From: Verrucomicrobiota bacterium
GTDB lineage: Bacteria > Verrucomicrobiota > Verrucomicrobiia > Limisphaerales > UBA9464
Length of the DNA: 54,833 nt
Assembly (NCBI GenBank): GCA_947454705.1
Contig: CANGKZ010000035.1
Coordinates: 1-54,833 of the forward strand
Direction: 5' to 3'
The translations under genes and the position numbers were made by a program. Positions 25,001 to 32,910 of the stretch are shown piece by piece. The notes under the pieces were generated by a model, which worked only from the letters and a program-made list of their open reading frames with translations, was not told where the DNA came from and ran no database searches. Every line of letters begins with the position of its first letter. Position 1 is the stretch's first letter.

Positions 25001-26087
25001 TGTACGACAGCCCCTGGTGGCCGTATTTGGCGTAGTAGTCCGAGTGAGTGGGGGAGCGGTCGTTCGCGTACACGACATGGCAGGCGGAGCATCCACTCGA
25101 CCGGTAATCGCCGGGATGGTTGTTGCTGCCCATGAAGTCGAGCAGCGGGTCGTGCAGGCGGGTCTTCTGCAGGTTGAGGAACACGGGGTCGGTGCGGAGC
25201 TGGGTGCCGAGTCCGCGTTCGCTCAGGCGTCGCGCAGGTTTGCCCGGGGCTTCGGCGATGTTGGGAAGGCCGAGGGAATTGGGCCGTTCGCCGCCCTTTT
25301 CGAAAATGCGCAGGATGTTGCTGGGCTGGCTGACGGTGAAGCGCGGCAGGGGATCGAGGTAGGGCAGGATACCGTAAAGGCGTGTGGACTCGGGATCGAC
25401 AGGCACGGGGCTCTCGAGTCGCAAGGGCACGCCGTCGAGCCCGTAGGCCTGGCCGTAACGGTAATTGCGCTGGGAAAACGCACCGTTGTTGTACAGCGCG
25501 GCGCCCCAGAGCATGGCGCCGTGGCGCATGATGCTTTGTCGGACGTGCGCGACGCTGTCGCCGTGGCAGAGGCCGCAGGCGCGGTCGGCCACGCGGAGAT
25601 CGCCCGGGTTCACAAACTGGATGAACTCGGCTGACTCGTGGTTGAGCAGCACGGAGGATTCATTTGGATTGGCCGAGGATTCCCAAAAGGCCGGATTGCG
25701 CGGGGCCACGTGGGCCTTGTGCTGGGTCAATCCGGGCGCGGGATTTCCGCCGTGGCAGTCCGTGCATCCGAGCACCACGAAGGGCGAGGAATGCATGGAA
25801 TGCGAGTCGGTGGTGCGATGGCATTCCAGGCAGCCGCGGGACTTGGCGTGGGCTTCCTCGCGGGTCTGATCGATGCGATTTCGCGGCGGGCGTGCGGAGG
25901 CTTCGGCCGGGAGCGGAAGATCGGTGGGGACGGAAATGGCGGGGCCGTTGGCGGCGAGATAGCGGGTGAGCGCGGATTCCGCGCGGGCGGGGCGCGCCGC
26001 GAATCCGAGCATCGCGAGCAAGAACAGCAGGCCGGTCCAGTGCGGACCGGTTCCGCGGGACCAACGATGGGGGGATGGGGCGGTCAC
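22077..26087 (-). CDS. Decaheme cytochrome c fused to an LVIVD beta-propeller, exported
   Basis: A 1336-residue protein with a signal peptide (about 15-36) and ten CxxCH heme motifs: CLECH 86, CTDCH 108, CGLCH 171, CSACH 333, CMNCH 390, CVDCH 526, CVDCH 553, CQVCH 690, CFGCH 701, CTDCH 808. From about 865 to 1250 there are five LVIVD-like blades, e.g. YLYTANGPEGFQVFDVAN and YLYVPNGPEGLALVDIQN. Start is GTG at 26087 (frame MTAPSP), 11 bp after the outer-membrane protein stop. Position next to a large beta-barrel-like protein matches porin-cytochrome conduits, in which a multiheme cytochrome sits in or outside a barrel. Surface exposure is inferred. An alternative is a periplasmic octaheme-type reductase, but no catalytic CxxCK is visible. 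Confidence 0.92.
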   Translation of the reverse strand: MTAPSPHRWSRGTGPHWTGLLFLLAMLGFAARPARAESALTRYLAANGPAISVPTDLPLPAEASARPPRNRIDQTREEAHAKSRGCLECHRTTDSHSMHSSPFVVLGCTDCHGGNPAPGLTQHKAHVAPRNPAFWESSANPNESSVLLNHESAEFIQFVNPGDLRVADRACGLCHGDSVAHVRQSIMRHGAMLWGAALYNNGAFSQRNYRYGQAYGLDGVPLRLESPVPVDPESTRLYGILPYLDPLPRFTVSQPSNILRIFEKGGERPNSLGLPNIAEAPGKPARRLSERGLGTQLRTDPVFLNLQKTRLHDPLLDFMGSNNHPGDYRSSGCSACHVVYANDRSPTHSDYYAKYGHQGLSYSVDPTIPKNERGHPIRHVFTRAIPTSQCMNCHMHQGNLFVNPFLGYTWWDQETDGEFMYPAKQKNPTEAEIAAANRENPEAAAARGLWGDRDFLEKVAELNPQLKHTQFADYHGHGWIFRAIFKRDRQGKLLDLEDNVIPHDDDHKWDKAVHLKDVHLARGMHCVDCHFLHDMHGNGLLYAEPRAVTSIECVDCHGTVNSRPSLITSGSGGPYDAATKKQSGIDLLKTSNTAWGPRFRWEGKKLIQRSSLAPDREWEVPQVVDTIDPKSPRYNAKSAYAKTLRRNGRDWGDVPGGVQPMNASNRAPLKEDHASECARDLAHDNSNVSCQVCHTSWATSCFGCHLPMRANQRVANNKFEGVTTRNYTTYNPQVVRDDVFQLGIDATYKGHRLGVLRSSSAVIVSSQNSNREWTYSQQQTVSSEGYSGQAYNPHFPHTTSSVGTTKNCTDCHLAADNSNNAWITSLLGFGTGTVNFFGRHAYVGSGKGGLDAVVWTEREEPQAAYGSHLHRLAYPDSFRNHTETNHALLRESHHHEGADILDLTLRGEYLYTANGPEGFQVFDVANVDNKGFSERITSAPVSPLGQRLWVKTRYATSVTLPTTLGVDPLRQPYPKTETHPTSGEIYTGNEEQPIGLNYAFVYVTDREEGLVMPVVGTLVDGNPDNNFFDGKNPVIRFNPEGKLTGAEHSAFAGSHLYVVGKNGLFSVRILKEGKPAPELIGELTTGLNHPRAIAIQFRYAFVSDADGLKVINIEHPTTPRLVATLPLSHAGRLYVARTYLYVPNGPEGLALVDIQNPEKPALVRHYNAGGVINDARAVQIGSIAASMYALVADGRNGLRMLQMISPENVPDHYGFSPLPEPKLIATFPTHSPAVAVSRGLDRDRVVDESGGQTVVFGRRGSRPFTEEEFGLLLRHLDPATGKHTGAEYRVEDLSRKGTAARTKSGTELTPTREFRGEPETPSVPASAGERLQRRGR

Positions 26088-26098
26088 GGATTGCTGGT

Positions 26099-28618
26099 TC
26101 AGTAGGTGAGATTGAGTGCCAGGACACCACTGTAAAGAAAGGCATCGGGCTGGCCGGTGCGCCGTAATTCGAGGTCGTCGAATCCAGGAACCGGGTCGGT
26201 GCTGCGCCGGTACAAATCGCGATACCCGCCGCCGGGGATCAACACGCCGATTCCCGCGGTGAAGATGAGGTTGTCGGTGAGAAGGGGCCGGTATTGGAAG
26301 CCGAGGCTGAGATCGAACCCGAGTTCGGATCGGACGTTGTCCTGCAGGATGGCGGTCTGCAGCGCGTCGGTTTCGGCGAAGCGGAGGTAGTTGAAATTGA
26401 GAAACGTCCTGAGCTTGGGCGTGGTGTCGATGTCCACGCCGACGGAATAGATGAAAATGCCCGGATTGACGAAGTTCGCCTGACCCTGGGTTTTGCTCGT
26501 TCGCAAATTGGGGAACAGCGAGTTCGGCTGCTTCAGCGCCACGGCGGTTCCTCCGAGGTTCAGTCCTTGGTGCACGTAATAGCTGAACGCGCCGCCGGTG
26601 AAGTTGGGATTGTCGAGGATGCCGTCGAACCCGCCCGCGGTGGAGTCCGTGGCATCGTGATCACCGCTGGCGTAGAAGAACGAGGCCTTGTAGCGAAGCC
26701 AGTCGCGATCGTAGCTCAGTTCGAGCGCGGCCATCTGCGCGTTGAGATCCACGCGATGTCCGGCCAGCGGGTTGAAATCATCGCGTCCCACGGCCTGATA
26801 GAACTGGTGGCTGACGTTCCATCGGCCGATATGTCCATCGCCGGCCCATCCGAAATAGAACGCCTGAAGTCCGTGCGACACCGGGGTCCCGAACGGCGCG
26901 GGACGCACCAGCGAACCGGTGCGGTCGTAGTGGATTCCCGGTTCATCGAGATTCGCGGCGAAGGAAAGTTGCGAGGTGTAGCCGGGCCAAAAGAGGTCCT
27001 GACGATACGCGTTGGCGAAAAACACCTTCTGGTTCCGCTGATCGAAGCTGTTCAGCCCGGAGAAGGTGTCCTTCTCGCGCAGGTCGAATCCGGCGAGGTT
27101 GTACTGCCAGCGGTTGTTGTCCCAGTTGCCGAAGAGGCGTCCACCGAGGTTGACATCATTGAACAGGAATCCGCGGAAATCGTGATTGTATCCCTGGCTT
27201 CCGGCCTTCACGGCGAAGAAGTCGTAGTTGTCCGACAAATCACCCAGATGGTACTCGGCGCTGTATTCCTGCAACGCGAAGTAGGTCCGCGTGCGATCGA
27301 CATAACGAGCCCCGAGTTCGCCATCGCCGGCCTGTCCGAGCTGGCCATTGAGCAGGGTGCCGATGTCGCCCGGGTGCGAGACCCAGCCGTTGGGCGGTGG
27401 GGGTGTGTTGGGGCCGCGGTCGATTCCGCGCGGGTCGGGCGAGAGCAGGTTGTTCTCCTGCACCCGGGCGTAGTTCACGTTGAACACCGGGAGCAGTTTC
27501 ACCGACCAGTGGGGCGGCTTGAAGGAGGTTTCGCCCTCAAAGAGGTCGAAGGCGACGCCGAAGGTCTGCTGGATGCTGTACGACTCGCCGCGTCCGAAGA
27601 ACTCCGCGGAGTCGGCGCGTGCGGTGCTGACCGCCGACGGTGTGGGGACGCGTCGAAATTCCACCGCGGTGTCGCTGGTGGCGATGATGTTGAGAAACTT
27701 GTCCTGACCCCAGATCGGCAGGTCGCCCTTCAGACGCGATTGCTCATACGGATGCCAGAGTCGGGGTCCCGGTTTGTCGTACGGCTGCTCGCTGAGTCCG
27801 CTGGTGTAGCGTCGCCACGGGGTGAAGCCGAATCCGATCTCGTATCGATTCGGAACCGCGGTGGAAAACGGATGCGCCGCTTCGCCGCGTTCCGTGAGGG
27901 GATACTCCGGGGTGCCTTCGACGTGAAGCTCGAGCTTGCCGTTGATGCGGACATTCCGGCGTGGCAGTCGAAATTCCGGCGGCAGCGGGTCGATCCCGTA
28001 GCCCGGTTCGCCGGGCAGGGCGGCGGGACGGCGCGGGGGTTGTGGAGCGAGGACGCTTTCCTGCTGCGCGGTTCGCGGGCCCTTCAATGAATCGGGAATG
28101 GCATCGCCCTCGAACTTCGCCGCCGGTGCCGGCTCGGATTGATACAGCGGTTCCTCGGGCAGCGGCGTGGAGCGTCGCCCGCCGGGATCGGGATTGAACT
28201 GGGAACCCTGGGGAGTGGCCGTCGAAGGGTTGCGCACGATGCGCTGCCGCCGCCAGATGGGCAGTTCGGGAATCACGCGCCGGGGCGGGGCGGGGGCGGC
28301 ACCAGAATCGATACGCACCTCGGCGGGGGATTTGGGCGGAGTTCCGGTGCTGACGGTCTGGTTCGGGCGTGGTTGGTCCGGTGGAAGGGGCGTCGATTCG
28401 GGAGCCGGCTTGGTCGGGCGGATGGCGGTGCCCCGATGTTGGAACGGGTCTTCGGCGCTGAATGCGGACGAGGAAATCAATGCGGCAACGGAGGCGATCC
28501 GGGACAACGCGGCGGACCGCCCCAGAAATGAAACCTCGGGTTCCAGCCGGCGGCGCCGCGCGTGGGGAGGCTCCGCGGCGGTGGGCCCACTACCTTCCTG
28601 TCGATCGCGGGTGGGCAT
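26099..28618 (-). CDS. Large outer-membrane beta-barrel-like protein (putative porin of a porin-cytochrome system)
   Basis: An 839-residue protein with an unusually long N-terminus before a signal-like segment (RIASVAALISSSAFS, about 40-54), then a proline-rich linker (about 60-220). The C-terminal 600 residues have alternating aromatic/polar strand-like sequence and many Asp/Asn turns, ending ALNLTY with a terminal aromatic as in outer-membrane barrels. No CxxCH motif is present. It is first in a tight operon with the decaheme/LVIVD cytochrome (11 bp) and the NHL propeller. Porin-cytochrome conduits use large barrels of this kind. I do not recognise a named family; the barrel assignment rests on composition, C-terminus and context. 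Confidence 0.75.
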   Translation of the reverse strand: MPTRDRQEGSGPTAAEPPHARRRRLEPEVSFLGRSAALSRIASVAALISSSAFSAEDPFQHRGTAIRPTKPAPESTPLPPDQPRPNQTVSTGTPPKSPAEVRIDSGAAPAPPRRVIPELPIWRRQRIVRNPSTATPQGSQFNPDPGGRRSTPLPEEPLYQSEPAPAAKFEGDAIPDSLKGPRTAQQESVLAPQPPRRPAALPGEPGYGIDPLPPEFRLPRRNVRINGKLELHVEGTPEYPLTERGEAAHPFSTAVPNRYEIGFGFTPWRRYTSGLSEQPYDKPGPRLWHPYEQSRLKGDLPIWGQDKFLNIIATSDTAVEFRRVPTPSAVSTARADSAEFFGRGESYSIQQTFGVAFDLFEGETSFKPPHWSVKLLPVFNVNYARVQENNLLSPDPRGIDRGPNTPPPPNGWVSHPGDIGTLLNGQLGQAGDGELGARYVDRTRTYFALQEYSAEYHLGDLSDNYDFFAVKAGSQGYNHDFRGFLFNDVNLGGRLFGNWDNNRWQYNLAGFDLREKDTFSGLNSFDQRNQKVFFANAYRQDLFWPGYTSQLSFAANLDEPGIHYDRTGSLVRPAPFGTPVSHGLQAFYFGWAGDGHIGRWNVSHQFYQAVGRDDFNPLAGHRVDLNAQMAALELSYDRDWLRYKASFFYASGDHDATDSTAGGFDGILDNPNFTGGAFSYYVHQGLNLGGTAVALKQPNSLFPNLRTSKTQGQANFVNPGIFIYSVGVDIDTTPKLRTFLNFNYLRFAETDALQTAILQDNVRSELGFDLSLGFQYRPLLTDNLIFTAGIGVLIPGGGYRDLYRRSTDPVPGFDDLELRRTGQPDAFLYSGVLALNLTY

Positions 28619-28661
28619 TTTCTACTGGTTGTCCTAACAAGGAGCTCACTACGGTGCGAGC

Positions 28662-30380
28662 GTGAAACGCGGAGTTCTCGCAATTCTCTTGGCCGTGGTG
28701 TCGCAGGCCGCGTTTTCAATCGCGCTGGCGGAGGCGCTCACGGCGTCGGAAATCCGTCAGATCCTCGCGCAGGCCGCGAGCAAGGCGCTCGAGCAGGTAT
28801 CAAATCCGATCCACACCAATGCGGTGATCGCCGTGGCGGACCGCGAGGGCTACGTGGTGGGGGTGTGGACGGTGGACTCGAATTACCCGGCCAATCCCAA
28901 GTTTCCCGCATTTCTCCGCAACGCCATGGCCCGCGCCGGGACTGCCTCATTCCTGAGTAGCTCGCAGCACGCATTCTCGACCCGCACGGCAGGGTTCATC
29001 GTGCAGCAGCACTTCCCCCCGGGCATCGACAACACCCCGCCCGGACCGCTGGTGGGGGTGAATTTTTCCAATCTTGGAACGAGCGACGTCAATCGCTTCA
29101 AGGATCCGGCGGGGTACGATCCCTCAATCATCAGCGGCACCAACGGCGGAGTGCTTCCCGCGCTGATCACCGGCGGGCTCACCGGAGCCGCAGGCGGAGT
29201 GCCGCTTTACAAAAACGGCCAACTGGTGGGCGGCATCGGCGTGGCGGGCGATGAGGAAGCGGGTCAGCCGCTCGGAACGCAGCAGATCCGGGTGGGGACA
29301 AATCTCGTCTCCGTGGCGTCGCTCATCACTGGGTCGTTCTTCTACGAGCTGGCGATTTCCCCGGAACTCGCCCGCGTGCCCGACGTGGACGAGGTGGTGG
29401 CGCTGGCGGGGCAGGTCGGGTTTGCCCCGGATCCACGATTGTGGGGCAGCCACGTGTTCGTCGGGGGCATCGCGCTGACTTATATCGCCACGCCTCCGGC
29501 TCCTGCGGGGACGGTGCTCCCGCTCGCCAGCACCGGTGTGGCGGTGGCGGCATATCCTGTGGTTGCTCCGCCTCCGGTGGTGTATCCGGCAGCGACGCTT
29601 GGCGGGGTGACGGGCGAGATTCGCCAGCCGATCCGGGATGACCCGATGCTGCACGATCTCTCGCTGGCGAATGACACGATCGAGGGACAGGCGCGTCTGA
29701 CGGCGGCGGAGGTAAAATCCATTTTGGAACTCGGCGCAAGGCGTGCGCGGACGACGCGTGCGGGCATCCGGCTTCCCCGGGGACGTCCGATGCAGTGCTT
29801 CATCGCGGTGGTGGGAAATCCGGATCGGGATGATGTCTCGCCGCCGGTGCTGGGTGCGTTCTGCACGTCTCCCGATGCCACGCGCTTTTCCTGGGATGTG
29901 TCGGTGCAGAAGGCGCGCACGGCGGTGTTCTTTTCGGATGCGACGCGCGCGTTCAGTTCGAGGACGGTCGGTTTCCTGGCGCAGCGGTTTTTCCCGCCTG
30001 GAATCCAGGACACGGCGCCCGGAATCTTTGCGGGCCTGCAGGAGCAGTTCAGTGGCTTTCTGTACGAGGTTCAGAATCCGCTGAACGAAGTGGTGGTTTC
30101 CGTGCCTGCGGGGCATCCGGCGCTGGCAGTGACACCGGTGCCGATGAATCCGAATCTACCCAATGGGATCACGATTTTTCCCGGCGGATTCCCGCTGTAT
30201 CGAAACGGAGTTTTGATCGGAGCGGTTGGCGTGTCGGGCGATGGAATCGACCAGGACGATTTGGTTGCCGCGAGCGCTGCGCGGGATTTCCCGGCACCGC
30301 GATTGATCCGTGCCGATCGCTCCACCTACCGCGGAGCGCGTTTGCCCTACGCCAAATTCCCCCGCAATCCGGCGCTTTGA
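28662..30380 (+). CDS. Exported protein with two GlcG/HbpS-like heme-binding domains
   Basis: A 572-residue protein with a signal peptide (about 1-24). Two copies of a GlcG/HbpS-like domain follow: LTASEIRQILAQAA...VIAVADREGYVVGVW (from about 26) and LTAAEVKSILELGA...CFIAVVGNPDRD (from about 346). Both copies keep an insertion not typical of simple GlcG proteins: HAFSTRTAGFIVQQHFPPGI and RAFSSRTVGFLAQRFFPPGI. GlcG/HbpS proteins bind or degrade heme, or sense redox state. Start is GTG with AAGGAG 17 bases upstream. It diverges from the porin-cytochrome operon with only 43 bp between starts, so a heme-related link is plausible but unproven. Confidence 0.8.
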   Translation: MKRGVLAILLAVVSQAAFSIALAEALTASEIRQILAQAASKALEQVSNPIHTNAVIAVADREGYVVGVWTVDSNYPANPKFPAFLRNAMARAGTASFLSSSQHAFSTRTAGFIVQQHFPPGIDNTPPGPLVGVNFSNLGTSDVNRFKDPAGYDPSIISGTNGGVLPALITGGLTGAAGGVPLYKNGQLVGGIGVAGDEEAGQPLGTQQIRVGTNLVSVASLITGSFFYELAISPELARVPDVDEVVALAGQVGFAPDPRLWGSHVFVGGIALTYIATPPAPAGTVLPLASTGVAVAAYPVVAPPPVVYPAATLGGVTGEIRQPIRDDPMLHDLSLANDTIEGQARLTAAEVKSILELGARRARTTRAGIRLPRGRPMQCFIAVVGNPDRDDVSPPVLGAFCTSPDATRFSWDVSVQKARTAVFFSDATRAFSSRTVGFLAQRFFPPGIQDTAPGIFAGLQEQFSGFLYEVQNPLNEVVVSVPAGHPALAVTPVPMNPNLPNGITIFPGGFPLYRNGVLIGAVGVSGDGIDQDDLVAASAARDFPAPRLIRADRSTYRGARLPYAKFPRNPAL

Positions 30381-30395
30381 GCCGGGTGGATCCTT

Positions 30396-30427
30396 CCAGC
30401 CGTTTTTCCCGCCTGCTGGCTTTTTTT
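30396..30427 (+). terminator. Rho-independent terminator after the GlcG/HbpS-like gene
   Basis: A 5-bp stem CCAGC/GCTGG (30396-30400 with 30415-30419), 14-nt loop, then C and seven T. It lies 16 bases past the stop codon. The stem is short, but the T-tract is clear. It also argues that the next gene starts at 30467, not earlier. Confidence 0.5.
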
Positions 30428-30466
30428 CTGCCGATCATTAGGGTTTTCTCAACCTTTTCAGAGCTG

Positions 30467-31654
30467 ATGTTGACCTACCGAAATCACGCGGGACGCCTCC
30501 TTGTCGCGTCGCTGCTTGGGCTGTTGGCGGATTCCATTGCGACAGCGAAGGAGCCGCCAGCGCCGCTGGTTGAGATCAGCCCCGGCATTTCCTATGTGAA
30601 CCGCCGAATTCCGTCGGGGCCGTGGTCGATCCACATCGTTCAGGTAGATCGCCGACGCGCGGACCTGCGACTGGAGTCGCGTCACGCGGGCACGGGCGCC
30701 GTGGGATTGAACACTCTGACGGAACAGATCACCGCCGTGCCTGCCGCGCTGGGAAAAGTGGAAGTGGCGATCAATGGCGATTTTTATCAACGGGACCGCG
30801 CCTACGCCGGCGATTCGCGAGGGTTGCAGGTTGTAAACGGCGAGTTGATGAGTGCGCCGACCGGCGGGGTGGCGTTCTGGGTTGATGCCGCAGGAGCACC
30901 GCACGCCGGACCGGTGGCGTCGAAACTCTCCGTCACCTGGCCGGATGGCACCACCCAGCCGATGGGGCTCAACGAGGACCGCAAGGTGACCGAGGTTGTG
31001 CTTTACACGCAGTCCATCGGCGGCGCCACGCGCACCACCGGTGGACGCGAATGGGTGCTGGAACCGGCCGAGCCCGCGGCGTCGATGATTCCCACGGCCG
31101 GGGCGGCAGTCCGGGTTCGCATTCGTGAAGCGCGCGACGCCGGCAACACCCCGGTGGGAACCAACACCTGGGTGCTTTCCATGGGTCCCGCGCTCGCACG
31201 CAAAACGGCACCGCTTGCCCCGGGAGCCCTGCTGACGGTTCAACTCGCAACCGTTCCCGCGTTGCCGGGAGTGAACGCCGCCATCGGGGGTGGCCCAATC
31301 CTGGTGCACAACGGAAAGCGGCAGAAGGTGCAGGTGCCGTCCGGCGAGTCATATGAATTCAGTTCCATGGTGGAGCGGCATCCGCGGTCGGCCGTGGGGT
31401 GGAATGCAACGTCATTGTTCTTCGTGGAGGTCGACGGTCGCCAGAAGGATCTCTCCGTGGGAATGACCCTGGATGAGCTCGGGGAGCATCTGGCATCGAT
31501 CGGATGCGACGAGGCGATGAATCTCGATGGGGGCGGGTCCTCGACTCTGTGGGTGAACGGCGCGGTTCGGAACAGTCCGTGCGACGGCAAGGAGCGTCCA
31601 ATTTCCAACGCATTGATGGTGGTTCGCAGATCCGGATCGGCCGCAGCGAAATAG
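30467..31654 (+). CDS. Phosphodiester glycosidase (NAGPA domain) protein 1
   Basis: A 395-residue exported protein of the phosphodiester-glycosidase family, whose animal member removes GlcNAc from GlcNAc-phosphate-mannose. Bacterial members probably cleave phosphodiester-linked sugars in exopolysaccharide or teichoic-like polymers. Family marks: INGDFY (about 101), GLNEDR, AIGGGPILV, HPRSAVGWN, EVDGRQ and MNLDGGGSSTLW (about 350), followed by the C-terminal family motif GKERPISNALMV. The ATG at 30467 starts a normal signal peptide; a TTG at 30377 would overlap the preceding stop and a terminator. Another paralogue follows 50 bp downstream. Confidence 0.88.
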   Translation: MLTYRNHAGRLLVASLLGLLADSIATAKEPPAPLVEISPGISYVNRRIPSGPWSIHIVQVDRRRADLRLESRHAGTGAVGLNTLTEQITAVPAALGKVEVAINGDFYQRDRAYAGDSRGLQVVNGELMSAPTGGVAFWVDAAGAPHAGPVASKLSVTWPDGTTQPMGLNEDRKVTEVVLYTQSIGGATRTTGGREWVLEPAEPAASMIPTAGAAVRVRIREARDAGNTPVGTNTWVLSMGPALARKTAPLAPGALLTVQLATVPALPGVNAAIGGGPILVHNGKRQKVQVPSGESYEFSSMVERHPRSAVGWNATSLFFVEVDGRQKDLSVGMTLDELGEHLASIGCDEAMNLDGGGSSTLWVNGAVRNSPCDGKERPISNALMVVRRSGSAAAK

Positions 31655-31704
31655 TTTCGCTCCGGACCTGCAATTGGCATCGCTGCTGCTGAAATTCTAA
31701 GACC

Positions 31705-32910
31705 ATGAATTCAAGTTTCACCCCACTGCCCGATCCTCGCGATCATCGCGACGGGGGCAGGAGGTGGAGAACGGGATGGGTCTTCGTTCGCCTGGTGGTG
31801 GGTTTGATTCTTTCCCTCGTTCAAGGGATTGCGGGAGCGGGTGAGGTCGGAGCGCACGTCGAGCGGGGGTATGCGTACGTGCACGACGAAGTGAGCGAAA
31901 TTCCGTGGTCGATCCACGTGTTCAAGCTTGCGAGGTCCCATCCGGAGTTTTCGTTTTCGACCACTCTCGGAGCCACCAATCACATCGGAATGAGCACGTT
32001 GTCGGATCAGCTTCGCGCCCTCGATCCGGATCTGGGACAACCGATCGCCGCGGTGAACGGGGACTTTTACACCAACGAATCGAATGCCCCGGGCGACCCC
32101 CGGGATCTTCAGATTCATCAGGGCGAACTGGTCAGCGCCCCCGCCGGTCATGCGTGCTTTTGGCTGGATGCCGCAGGCCGCCCGAATTCAACCAACGTGG
32201 TCTCACTGCTCAGCTGCGTTTTTCCCAACGGGGTGCGTCGGTCGATGGGCTTGAACGAAGCGCGGGAGGCGGATGCGGTGGTGCTTTACACCCAACGGAT
32301 GGGGACCAGCACGCGCACGCAGGGGGGCGTGGAACTGGTCGTTGAGCCCATCGGTCCCAATGCGGGTCTGCCGTTGCGCGCGGAGTTGGAGATCATGGTG
32401 AAGGTCCGGTCGGTGCGGCGAGCGGGGGATTCGCCGATCCCGTCGGATGCCTGGATTCTCTCCATCGGTCCTTCCGTGGCGGCCAAGGTGTCGGAGCTTC
32501 GCGAAGGGATGATCCTTCAGCTTGAGACCCGCACGCTGCCGTCCATGGCGGGAGTCCAAACGGCGATCGGAGGCGGACCTACTTTGGTACGCGGTGGTCG
32601 TGCGATGGAATGGTCGGGCATTCTCATGCGACACCCGAGAACGGCGGTCGGGTGGAACAAGGAGTTCATCTACCTGGTCGAGGTGGACGGGCGGCAAAGC
32701 AAACTCTCGGTGGGAATGACCTTTCCCGAACTCGCGGCGTACCTGGTGAAATTGGGATGCGAGGAGGCGATGAATCTCGATGGCGGCGGATCCGCCACGC
32801 TGTGGGTGCGCGGTAACGTGATGAACAGTCCGTCGGAAGGGAAAGAGCGTCCTGGTGCCAATTCGCTGGTGGTGTTGCAGCCGCGCCTTCGTCACGCGCG
32901 AAACCCTTGA
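31705..32910 (+). CDS. Phosphodiester glycosidase (NAGPA domain) protein 2
   Basis: A 401-residue paralogue of the preceding gene, with the same order of motifs: VNGDFY (116-121), GLNEAR, AIGGGPTLV, HPRTAVGWN, EVDGRQ, MNLDGGGSATLW (about 355), GKERPGANSLVV. It has a longer charged N-terminus before a signal helix (about 26-45). The two adjacent copies arose by duplication and have diverged to roughly half identity by eye. Its stop overlaps the TTG start of the CotH-like gene by 4 bases, so these are co-translated. Substrate unknown. Confidence 0.88.
   Translation: MNSSFTPLPDPRDHRDGGRRWRTGWVFVRLVVGLILSLVQGIAGAGEVGAHVERGYAYVHDEVSEIPWSIHVFKLARSHPEFSFSTTLGATNHIGMSTLSDQLRALDPDLGQPIAAVNGDFYTNESNAPGDPRDLQIHQGELVSAPAGHACFWLDAAGRPNSTNVVSLLSCVFPNGVRRSMGLNEAREADAVVLYTQRMGTSTRTQGGVELVVEPIGPNAGLPLRAELEIMVKVRSVRRAGDSPIPSDAWILSIGPSVAAKVSELREGMILQLETRTLPSMAGVQTAIGGGPTLVRGGRAMEWSGILMRHPRTAVGWNKEFIYLVEVDGRQSKLSVGMTFPELAAYLVKLGCEEAMNLDGGGSATLWVRGNVMNSPSEGKERPGANSLVVLQPRLRHARNP

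Noticed and set aside
22092-25634. 1180-codon plus-strand frame
   Set aside because: Antisense to the decaheme/LVIVD cytochrome, whose ten CxxCH motifs decide the strand.
22077-26087. Octaheme nitrite or hydroxylamine reductase
   Set aside because: No CxxCK site is visible, and the C-terminal third is an LVIVD propeller.
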